DNA of 64,000 nt from Mucilaginibacter rubeus (GTDB lineage Bacteria > Bacteroidota > Bacteroidia > Sphingobacteriales > Sphingobacteriaceae), in contig NZ_CP043450.1 of NCBI RefSeq assembly GCF_003286415.2, positions 2,914,001 to 2,978,000 of the forward strand, read 5' to 3'. The position numbers and the translations under genes were made by a program. Within the stretch, counting starts at the first letter, position 1; the number at the start of each line of letters is the position of its first letter. A model generated the notes under the pieces. That model was not told the DNA's origin. It did no database searches and saw only the letters and a list, made by a program, of their open reading frames with translations. Positions 53,887 to 62,155 of the stretch are shown here, in pieces.

Positions 53887-54822
53887 TTATGGCTGAATAA
53901 ATGTAACCTCCTGACCAGATTCGGCCCAGGCATCAATACCTCCTAATAAAGGCCGGATACGTTTAAGCCCTATTTTTCGTAATTTCTCTGCATACCTGGC
54001 GGCAGTAATTTCATTTGGGCACGAGCAATAAATCACAATCTCCTGATGGCTGGCATACCGGTCAGCTATATCACTAAGACTGTTTTCATCTACGGGGATT
54101 GAGCCCGGAATAAAACCGTTTTTTACGCGCTGATCTACCGGGCGTGCATCAAGTATCACTGGATTTGAGTTGCCGTCTATTAATTCTATCAAATCGTTCA
54201 CCGTTAACCTATCTGCTTCAAACTGCCTGATAAGGCGATAGCGCTGCAACCATTTGAACAAAAGATACAAACCAAATAAAACAAGAACAAATAAGCCACC
54301 CAACTTTCCGTAGCGACTTAATGCTGAGATCACACTGTCGATTTGGTGACGAAAGATAGCGCCCAAGGCCACGGCTGCGCTAAGATAAATAAGCGCCGCA
54401 ACAGATGAAAAAAAGGCGAATACCGCTACCCGCATTGCATAAACGCCGGCAACAACCGGCGCAAGTGTAGACAAGCCGGGAATGAATTTCACTATTGTTA
54501 ACGCAGGCGCACCATAACGGTCAAAAAGATCGCCGGTACTACGGACACAAGAGTCTGGTGATATGGAAATTTTACATAATTTCCCGAGGATGCCTGTTCC
54601 GTATCTTTTTCCGGCAAAAAATAAGACAAAGTCGCCTATTAGTGTCCCGAGTGATCCAACCAAAGTTAGAGATATAACGTTCTCCGGGGTTGCAGGCGTT
54701 ACAGCAGCAGTTACAATCATTACGGTAAAAGCAGGTAAGGGCAATCCTACACTCTGTAAAAGTGTGATCAGGAAAACTACCCAGAGCCCATATGTTTGTA
54801 CCAGTTCAACTAATGTGTTCAT
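53887..54822 (-). CDS. DedA family membrane protein fused to a rhodanese domain
   Basis: 311 residues. Residues about 1-200 are a DedA/VTT-type membrane domain (GSLGTLIGDFVLFFAGKRYG, VKFIPGLSTLAPVVAG). Residues about 215-308 are a rhodanese domain with Cys265 in IVIYCSCPNE and the substrate loop after it. DedA proteins act in lipid and ion homeostasis of the membrane; rhodanese domains bind sulfane sulfur. The fusion is known in several phyla. The gene is convergent with the LytTR regulator, only 1 bp between stops. Confidence 0.92.
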   Translation of the reverse strand: MNTLVELVQTYGLWVVFLITLLQSVGLPLPAFTVMIVTAAVTPATPENVISLTLVGSLGTLIGDFVLFFAGKRYGTGILGKLCKISISPDSCVRSTGDLFDRYGAPALTIVKFIPGLSTLAPVVAGVYAMRVAVFAFFSSVAALIYLSAAVALGAIFRHQIDSVISALSRYGKLGGLFVLVLFGLYLLFKWLQRYRLIRQFEADRLTVNDLIELIDGNSNPVILDARPVDQRVKNGFIPGSIPVDENSLSDIADRYASHQEIVIYCSCPNEITAARYAEKLRKIGLKRIRPLLGGIDAWAESGQEVTFIQP

Positions 54823-55063
54823 ACTTCAGCAGCAGCTAAGATAAAACACATAATTTTATTGGCCTGTCAGATTCTGTTAATTAATTATTATTTGACGTCA
54901 AAAACACGAATCTGCCGCTGATTTAACTTTCGCTGACAGTTTCTCCTTACCGATGGGAAAATTTCACAACGCAAAGCCTGAATAAAGAATATACCGGCCA
55001 TGGGGTTTATACGTAAAATCATAAATTAAAGAAGCGGATTATCGCGACGAAGGAATGTTAATG

Positions 55064-55768
55064 CTATTTTTTCAAAATTCGGATAACATGCTCCTTATAA
55101 CTTTCGCCAATGGGCAATTCTTTTTTGCCTAACTCTACATCACTGGCAGAAAAAGCGGTTATATGCTGCTGATTTACGATAAAAGACCTATGTATCCGCA
55201 GAAAGTTTTTAGATGCGAGGTCTGATTCCATATCACTGATTTTATATTTAGTAACAATTGTGGCATCCAAGGTATATACTTTTACATAATCTTTTACACT
55301 TTCCATATACAGGATATCTGCAACGTTGACCTTTACATTGCGATAACCCGATTTCAAGACTATGTTTTCTGGCGCAGCATCTGAAGAAACTAAAGGTTGG
55401 GCCGGTTGGCTCGCATATCGCAGATAACGTTCAATGGCTTTAAAAAAACGTTCGAAAGTAATTGGTTTAAGCAGGTAGTCTACAATGTCAAGGTCATATC
55501 CGTCGATGGCATAATCACGATATGCTGTGGTTATTATTACGCGGGGCGGATTACGGAGCATTTTAAGAAATTCAATTCCATCTATGACTGGCATACGAAC
55601 ATCAAGAAACATCAGATCAACATCCTTACTTTTCAATGTTTCGAATGCTTTCAAAGCATTCGGACAGGTAGCCGTTACCTCCAGAAAATCAAACCTGGTA
55701 ATATGGTTTTGCAATAAGGTAATGGCCAACGGTTCATCATCAACCAACAGGCAACGGATCTTTTTCAT
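55064..55768 (-). CDS. LytTR-family response regulator
   Basis: About 234 residues from Met 55768. This start puts the phosphoacceptor Asp at 56 in MFLDVRMPV, as in the paralogue at 53142; the frame extends to 55780. Receiver domain about 1-120, LytTR domain about 135-234 (DILYMESVKDYVKVYT, FLRIHRSFIVNQQHI). It overlaps the end of its kinase gene by 29 bp and should be translated together with it. Confidence 0.94.
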   Translation of the reverse strand: MKKIRCLLVDDEPLAITLLQNHITRFDFLEVTATCPNALKAFETLKSKDVDLMFLDVRMPVIDGIEFLKMLRNPPRVIITTAYRDYAIDGYDLDIVDYLLKPITFERFFKAIERYLRYASQPAQPLVSSDAAPENIVLKSGYRNVKVNVADILYMESVKDYVKVYTLDATIVTKYKISDMESDLASKNFLRIHRSFIVNQQHITAFSASDVELGKKELPIGESYKEHVIRILKK

Positions 55769-56858
55769 TTTTGACTGCATTAATATGATGGATCGTTAAC
55801 CGGACCGTGAATAGTTTTTCATCTTGTATGATATCTAAACTGTAATCTTTGCCATAAATAAGATCAAGTTGTTTTCGCAAGTTGCTCAATCCTATTTTTC
55901 CGGGGTAACTATTATTCCGGATAGCGCTCTCAAATCCGATGGTGTTGGATACTCTGAAATCAAAGACATTTTCGTTGGCACTTAGCGTTATATCAATCTG
56001 CGGCTTATCCATGTCATTACTGGCGCCGTGTTTAAAAGCATTTTCGACAAGAGAAAGCAGAATGAGCGGAGCTATTTCAACTTCCTGCCTGATATCAGAC
56101 TTGAAATTTACGGTCAGGCGCTCATCGTATCTTAATTTCTCAAGTTCAATATAGTTACTGATCAGTCGTACTTCTGCCTTTAATGATACAAATTGCCCGT
56201 CACAACGATAAAGTATGTGATCAAGAATATCTGCAAGGCCTGCTATAGATGGCGAAGTTGCCGGCGACGAAATCAGCGAAAGCGAATAAATATTATTAAG
56301 TGTATTGAATAAAAAATGAGGATTAAGCTGATTTTTAAGCAGTTTCAATTCTGTTTCTGCTTTTTCCTTTTCAAGTAGCAGTGTTTTTTTCTGTATTTCC
56401 AGCTTGTCCTTCAACAGCTTAAAGAAAACGAAAACAAAAGCAGCGGCCATGATCTGAAAAAAATACACAAACAGCAGCTTGGGGATATCGGTAAATATTT
56501 CGTGGTAAGTTTCGGATGCTTTAGGGCGGATACCGGCAAGTGGCTCGCATATCTTTACTATGAAAATCCGTGCAAGTGCACACGCCGCATAACTTATTAC
56601 AACAAATCCAAATGCAGCAATAAGATATCTTTTTTTAATAAACTGCGGTATCACCAAATAGGCAATACCATAAGCAGCCATCATTTCTGTCGAAATATAT
56701 AATCCGTCGCTGATAAATTCAAACAGTGATGATGCTTGCCCGCCGTTGTAATATTTGCTCGAGCTAACAGACACCAGCAAATAAACAAGCCAATATAAAA
56801 TATGGCTTGGCCAGCGGTGCCGCTTATGAAAATTCAACAAATTATCAGGAAAGCTCAT
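55740..56858 (-). CDS. LytS-type sensor histidine kinase
   Basis: 372 residues with four to five membrane helices in the first 150 residues. His181 is in LKNQLNPHFLFNTLNNIYSL and the C-terminal ATPase region has LVENAFKHGAS and IGLSNLRKQLDLIYG. It signals to the overlapping LytTR regulator. It is divergent from the TonB-dependent receptor at 57058, which may be a target. Confidence 0.94.
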   Translation of the reverse strand: MSFPDNLLNFHKRHRWPSHILYWLVYLLVSVSSSKYYNGGQASSLFEFISDGLYISTEMMAAYGIAYLVIPQFIKKRYLIAAFGFVVISYAACALARIFIVKICEPLAGIRPKASETYHEIFTDIPKLLFVYFFQIMAAAFVFVFFKLLKDKLEIQKKTLLLEKEKAETELKLLKNQLNPHFLFNTLNNIYSLSLISSPATSPSIAGLADILDHILYRCDGQFVSLKAEVRLISNYIELEKLRYDERLTVNFKSDIRQEVEIAPLILLSLVENAFKHGASNDMDKPQIDITLSANENVFDFRVSNTIGFESAIRNNSYPGKIGLSNLRKQLDLIYGKDYSLDIIQDEKLFTVRLTIHHINAVKNEKDPLPVG

Positions 56859-57057
56859 TTACAAACAATTATAACTATTTCCTTGCTTCAAAACACAACT
56901 ATCGACATAAAGGGAATTTCGTCCCATGAACAGGTTGTTTTGATGAAACTAAAGGGCTGTAGGCGTTTTTGCATTTTCCGTCTTCAAAATACAGTTGTCT
57001 ATCTGTATCGTCTGTTTTGCGTCATCCCGGAGATTATCATTGCTCAAAACCCCGGCA

Positions 57058-59493
57058 ATGAAATCATTAAATCTCATTACAATAATAACAGCATGGCTTT
57101 CCTTTCTGCTTACCGCAGAAACAAACGCTCAGGGAAAAATTCAGGGAACAATAACAGATGAACATAAACTACCACTGCCATCGGTAATAATCAGGCTTTT
57201 GAGAATGTCAGATTCTGTGCTATACACGGCAACAACGAGTGATCAGACTGGTAAATTTCACTTCAACCAGGTTCCGGAAGGCAGATATCTGTTAAACCTG
57301 AGTTTTGTAGGTTTTAGAAAAGCATTTATACCTGATTTGTCAATCAATAAGAAAGACACCACTATCGATATAGGCGAGATCAAATTGGTTCCGGCATCGA
57401 ATATGCTTGGGGAAGTAACTATCGAAGCACCTACACCACACATCCAAAAGCTTATTGACAAAACTGTTATCAATGTCGATAGAAATATCGCTAATACTGG
57501 TACTAACGTATTGGAATTGATAAAAAAGCTACCCGGAGTTCAGGTTACCCCTGACGGACAGATCACATTAAACGGTCATTCAGGGATCAATATCATGCTC
57601 GACGGTAGAAGCACTTACCTTTCTGCCGAAGATCTGAGCAACCTGCTGACTGGGATGTCTTCAAACGATATTCAAAAAATAGAAATCATGACTAATCCAT
57701 CAGCCAAATATGACGCGGCGGGAACAGCCGGGATCATTAATATTGTACATAAGAAAAATACCCAAAGTGGACTGAATGGAAATTTCAACGGCGGCTTTGG
57801 GGCCGGCACCTATAATCGTTACAATAGCGGCTTAAGCGTTAGTTATAGAACGAAAAAGTACAGCTATTATATAAATGGCAGTTATTTCGACAACAAAACG
57901 CTATTGAAGGGTAACGCCATCAACAACATATTGCAGGAAAATGCTCTGCTAACGGAAAACATTTCTGCTACAAATAGAGTAACTGCCGGAACCGCATATA
58001 ATGCCGCCGCGGGTCTGGATCTATACCTGCGTAAAGGCGCCACATTAACATTGCTTAGTAATATTTCTACCCGAAGAACAAGTGAGGCTATCACTTCCTC
58101 AACTGATATATTCAACCATGATCAAACCAAAACTGGAAGCGAAGCATTTAATGCATTGAACAGGGATAAACCATTTAACTATATGGCTGGCTTTCAATTG
58201 CAAAAAAAGTTGGATACACTTGGTAAACAGTGGTCTGCAGGTATAGATTATTCAAGTTTCATTTATAAGCCCTTGCAACAGACTGCAACTACAATGTTCA
58301 ACTCTAATGGAGATTTTCAAAGCCAGGAAAATATCTTACTTGATGAATCAAGGCGGCTTTATATTGTTGGCGCAAAGGCAGATTACGTTTTACCATTAAT
58401 AAATCACGCGCGGATAGAGACCGGTTTTAAATCCAGCTATGTAAAAACCAATAATGAGAACAACTATTACCAACAGGCAGACGGCTATAATGTGATTGAT
58501 CCGCAAAAAAGTGACTATAGCACCAATTGGGAAAATATCAACGCCGCGTATATCAACTTTAACGGCGAGTACGGCAAACTCTCACTACAGGGCGGTTTGC
58601 GGGCCGAACAAACTGTAATGAAAGGCCATCAGCTGCTCGCCGATATCTCTATAAACAGGAACTATGTTCAGCTGTTCCCGACGCTTTTTGCGAACTATAA
58701 ACTTGGAGATCAAAGTATACTTAATTTTCAGTTCGGCCGGAGAACAAACAGACCGGATTATCATGAACTTGTTCCCTTTCGACGCCCCCTATCTTCACTG
58801 CTTTATTTTCAGGGGAACCCATTTCTGCAGCCAGAACAAAGTTGGCACCAGGAGATAACCTGGGCGTATCAAAACACCTTATTCCTGACGGCCGCATATG
58901 AAACAACGAGTAATTACGTACGGACTTTACCTTATCTCGATCAGAATAAAACAACCATGACACGAATTCCAACTAATGTACAAGGAGCCCATTCCTACAA
59001 CCTTAGCATGAGTTATAATAAAGATCTGTTGAAATGGTTAACTACCAATACCTCGGTCACAGTATATAAAAATTCATTTACCGGCAATGTAAGTGGTTTC
59101 AGTTTAAACGATCCCGGGATAAACACGGTTGATATAGTATCCAATAATACCTTTCGTTGCACCGATAAACTATCTATGGAGGCGGATTGGGAATATGAAT
59201 CAAAACGCCGCTTTATAGGGTCGACCTATGGCGGGTATACGACACTAAACCTTGCTATGAAACAAAAGTTATTTCATAGCAAGGCCGCTATAACTATCAA
59301 TGGTATTAATGTGCTAAACAGCGACAAGCGAAGCAGTACGGATCGTTATTTAAACCTTTACCAGTATACTTTTAACCGCTTTTATACAAGGTCGGTATTG
59401 CTGAGCTTCAGTTACCGTTTTGGGAACGACAAACTTTCCGGTGCCCGGCATAAATCCGGATCGGAAGAAGAACAACGACGAGCCGAAAATTGA
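57058..59493 (+). CDS. TonB-dependent receptor with carboxypeptidase-like domain
   Basis: About 811 residues from ATG 57058, chosen because it begins a good signal peptide (LITIITAWLSFLLTAETNA); the frame opens at 56995. A carboxypeptidase-regulatory-like domain (about 25-110, KIQGTITDEHKLPLPSV) is followed by a plug (VLELIKKLPGVQV, NIMLDGRSTYL, EIMTNPSAKYDAAGTAGIINIV) and an outer-membrane beta-barrel of the OMP_b-brl_3 type. It is not of the SusC type and has no SusD partner. Such proteins often work with a LytS/LytTR system. The ligand is unknown. Confidence 0.92.
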   Translation: MKSLNLITIITAWLSFLLTAETNAQGKIQGTITDEHKLPLPSVIIRLLRMSDSVLYTATTSDQTGKFHFNQVPEGRYLLNLSFVGFRKAFIPDLSINKKDTTIDIGEIKLVPASNMLGEVTIEAPTPHIQKLIDKTVINVDRNIANTGTNVLELIKKLPGVQVTPDGQITLNGHSGINIMLDGRSTYLSAEDLSNLLTGMSSNDIQKIEIMTNPSAKYDAAGTAGIINIVHKKNTQSGLNGNFNGGFGAGTYNRYNSGLSVSYRTKKYSYYINGSYFDNKTLLKGNAINNILQENALLTENISATNRVTAGTAYNAAAGLDLYLRKGATLTLLSNISTRRTSEAITSSTDIFNHDQTKTGSEAFNALNRDKPFNYMAGFQLQKKLDTLGKQWSAGIDYSSFIYKPLQQTATTMFNSNGDFQSQENILLDESRRLYIVGAKADYVLPLINHARIETGFKSSYVKTNNENNYYQQADGYNVIDPQKSDYSTNWENINAAYINFNGEYGKLSLQGGLRAEQTVMKGHQLLADISINRNYVQLFPTLFANYKLGDQSILNFQFGRRTNRPDYHELVPFRRPLSSLLYFQGNPFLQPEQSWHQEITWAYQNTLFLTAAYETTSNYVRTLPYLDQNKTTMTRIPTNVQGAHSYNLSMSYNKDLLKWLTTNTSVTVYKNSFTGNVSGFSLNDPGINTVDIVSNNTFRCTDKLSMEADWEYESKRRFIGSTYGGYTTLNLAMKQKLFHSKAAITINGINVLNSDKRSSTDRYLNLYQYTFNRFYTRSVLLSFSYRFGNDKLSGARHKSGSEEEQRRAEN

Positions 59494-59533
59494 TACCAAT
59501 AATGCGTCGGATCAATCGCCTGGAAAAACAATA

Positions 59534-61873
59534 TTACAGACCATTAAATAGTTGATTTGCCAGGTAAACTTTGAACTCTTTAATCCTCCCGGTTTCCATA
59601 TCTTGGCGTGGTAACATTTTAATACTGCCAATGGTTGTTTTGCTTCCCAGATCAATAACTACTTGGTGGGGATATTTTGGAGCGAGGTCCTTCCATTGGC
59701 TGTGCCAGATACTGGTATATTGTAAATCAAACAGGTTTTCAGATTTACCATCGTTGCCCTTTAGTTCCTCACTATCAACATAAACAACTTTCCACGAATT
59801 ACGGGGAAGTTGGTCGCCATGCTCATCCAGCAACTCTACTTCTGCTAAAGCTGCAAACTGGTCTCCCGTAAAATTATTTATCGCTTCAAGGGCAAGATAT
59901 CGTCCATTTTTGGGAGAAAATGTAAACGTTTGCCATTTCCCGGTATTTTCCATTGCGCCTGTGTATATCAGGCTATTCTGGTTATTTCCAAACTTTTGGG
60001 CCGCCTTGCGATGGTTACTACTGATGATTTCACTGGTTGTAAGGCTGTCAAGAATGGGCTTATCCAGGCCTTGCAGGCGTGCAGCCGCCGGGCGGTGCAA
60101 GTCCAGTACAACAACCTCATTCTTTCCGTTATTCAACCATACACCAGGCACATACATAGTTTGCGTTGGCCCTATATTCCAGTAACGACCAAGGCAATGC
60201 CCATTTATCCAGGCCACTCCTTTTTTAAACCAACGCATATCCAGATAAAAATCACTTTTACTGTTTGTTTTAAAGTGTCCTTTGTAAAAGCCAGGCCCGT
60301 TAAGTTTAGGAATTGTATTTATGGCGCTGTATTTAAATTGAGGATTGCCCTCCCCTAACGGAATTGAATAATGTTTCCAACCTTTCAGCATAACCTTTTC
60401 TTCTCCGGTTATACTGTAAACTTCCCCTTGTAATCCTTTACGATCAGGCAGGTAATAGCCATAATTAACCCGCCCCATAGCCTCAACAAGCACGCGAAGT
60501 TTTGCTGGTTTAGATAGCTCGGGAATATTGATTACATGTTCATTCTTCATCCGGTTTAATACCCCGATGAGTTTATTTCCTATAAACACTTCCGCATAAT
60601 CATGCACCTCAGTAAAATCGAGTTTCCTTTTAGCACCGGCCGGTAAGTTTGTTTCATAAAGCATCATTCCGTAGCCCTGGTTCAGGTCTTCCATGAACAA
60701 GGTAGTATCGCTAAGCACGGGTTTGCTTAATTGTGGCATTATAGGTGCAACCGCGGTAAGATTAAAAGGTGCTATTTTTTGTACAGGTATTGGAGCCGGT
60801 ACATCTGTCAACACCTCACCCGGTTGAAGATATTTTTTCAGCGTGTTACGAAGTTCATCAAACTTAGGCGTAGCGTTTCCATTTTCGCTTATTGGCGCAT
60901 CGTAATCATAGCTGGAGGTTTCGGGCGTGTACGGCTGACAGTTGGCTCCTGCCCATAAACCAAAGGACGTACCACCGTGGATCATATAAATACTGAAGGA
61001 AGCGTTACGGTCAAGCATCCACCCCAACTCTTTGATAAGATGGTCATTTGAGCCGGTATGATGAGGCGCGCCCCAACTATCAAACCAGCCCGGATAATAT
61101 TCGCCGCACATTAACGGGCCGGTAGGTTGTACTTCACGCAGTGCTTTAAAGGCAGCCTCTGGGTTATTGCCGAAGTTAACTACAGCAAAAATATCCTTTT
61201 GTACATCGTTTTTTAATTGAACCGTGCCATCACAGCTAAACAGCGGAACAATAAAACCCGCCTCTTTTAAATAGTCTCGTGTTTTTAGCATGTATTCTTT
61301 ATCAGATCCGTAGCTGCCATATTCATTTTCAACCTGTGTCATGATAATGGGGCCGCCGTTTGTAATTTGCAGCGGAGCTAAAACACGGCCAACTTCTTTT
61401 AAATACAAGCGGCAACGCTCCATATAATACGGATCCTGCGTACGTAACTTAATATCTTTCTTTTTCAGCAACCACCATGGTAAGCCGCCAAATTCCCATT
61501 CGGCGCATGCGTATGGCCCCGGACGCAACAGTACATACAGCCCCTCTTCCTGGGCTATTTTGCAAAACTCAGCTGCGTCTGCCTGTCCCTCCCACGTAAA
61601 TTTCCCCGGCGATGTTTCATGAAAATTCCAAAATAGATAAGCACAAACGGTATTTAAACCAACCGCTTTAGCCATTTTTAACCGGTGCCGCCAGTAGGCC
61701 CTGGGGATACGTGCAAAATGCATTTCGCCGCAACGAATAACAAATGGTTTTCCGTTTAGCATAAATGACTCGGTGCCGATTTTAAAAGGTTCATTTATTT
61801 GCTGCTGCCCCATAGCCATGCTGGAACTCAGTAAGCATATACAAAGGAATAATCTGATGATATTATTTTTCAT
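59534..61873 (-). CDS. GH35 beta-galactosidase
   Basis: 779 residues with a signal peptide (cleavage near MAMG-Q). The GH35 TIM barrel (about 30-345) has acid/base Glu184 in TQVENEYGSYG and nucleophile Glu258 in CGEYYPGW. Beta-sandwich domains follow (about 400-620, jelly-roll with FYKGHFKTNSKSDFYLDM). A C-terminal discoidin/F5-8-like domain comes last (ALEAINNFTGDQFAALAEVELLD). It removes terminal beta-galactose from glycans in the periplasm or at the surface. It is divergent from the GH89 gene and shares its promoter region with an inverted repeat. Confidence 0.95.
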   Translation of the reverse strand: MKNNIIRLFLCICLLSSSMAMGQQQINEPFKIGTESFMLNGKPFVIRCGEMHFARIPRAYWRHRLKMAKAVGLNTVCAYLFWNFHETSPGKFTWEGQADAAEFCKIAQEEGLYVLLRPGPYACAEWEFGGLPWWLLKKKDIKLRTQDPYYMERCRLYLKEVGRVLAPLQITNGGPIIMTQVENEYGSYGSDKEYMLKTRDYLKEAGFIVPLFSCDGTVQLKNDVQKDIFAVVNFGNNPEAAFKALREVQPTGPLMCGEYYPGWFDSWGAPHHTGSNDHLIKELGWMLDRNASFSIYMIHGGTSFGLWAGANCQPYTPETSSYDYDAPISENGNATPKFDELRNTLKKYLQPGEVLTDVPAPIPVQKIAPFNLTAVAPIMPQLSKPVLSDTTLFMEDLNQGYGMMLYETNLPAGAKRKLDFTEVHDYAEVFIGNKLIGVLNRMKNEHVINIPELSKPAKLRVLVEAMGRVNYGYYLPDRKGLQGEVYSITGEEKVMLKGWKHYSIPLGEGNPQFKYSAINTIPKLNGPGFYKGHFKTNSKSDFYLDMRWFKKGVAWINGHCLGRYWNIGPTQTMYVPGVWLNNGKNEVVVLDLHRPAAARLQGLDKPILDSLTTSEIISSNHRKAAQKFGNNQNSLIYTGAMENTGKWQTFTFSPKNGRYLALEAINNFTGDQFAALAEVELLDEHGDQLPRNSWKVVYVDSEELKGNDGKSENLFDLQYTSIWHSQWKDLAPKYPHQVVIDLGSKTTIGSIKMLPRQDMETGRIKEFKVYLANQLFNGL

Positions 61874-62015
61874 TAATTCAATTTTGAACTGTATTACTCA
61901 AATAAAAAAGCAGTCGTCTTTTTGTGGTTTTAACAAACGAGGCATCAACGAAAAAACGGACATGATACCTCCCGGAGTTACAATTGTAATGAAATAATAT
62001 TCCCGAAAAACAGCT

Positions 62016-62067
62016 AAAAATTACGCAAACGGTTGTTGCGGGCAACGCAACCGTTTGCGTAATTTTT
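62016..62067. promoter_or_regulatory. 20-bp perfect inverted repeat between GH35 and GH89 genes
   Basis: Left arm 62016-62035 and right arm 62048-62067 are perfect inverted copies of AAAAATTACGCAAACGGTTG, separated by 12 nt. The 16-bp core ACGCAACCGTTTGCGT (62045-62060) is close to the classic LacI/PurR-type operator pattern ACGCAAACGTTTGCGT. It lies between the divergent starts of the two genes, so a LacI-family regulator acting on both is plausible. A structural RNA role is less likely because both strands need promoters here. Confidence 0.6.
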
Positions 62068-62155
62068 TAGGCTGCAATGCAATGTACAGTGAACTATCTT
62101 TCCATTAATTTTTAATTAGTTTCGGAAATATTAAACAGAAAAATCAAGAATTTTT

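Noticed and set aside
59930..60358. 142-codon plus-strand frame inside the GH35 gene
   Set aside because: Antisense to a clear glycosidase gene; sequence shows no family or export features.
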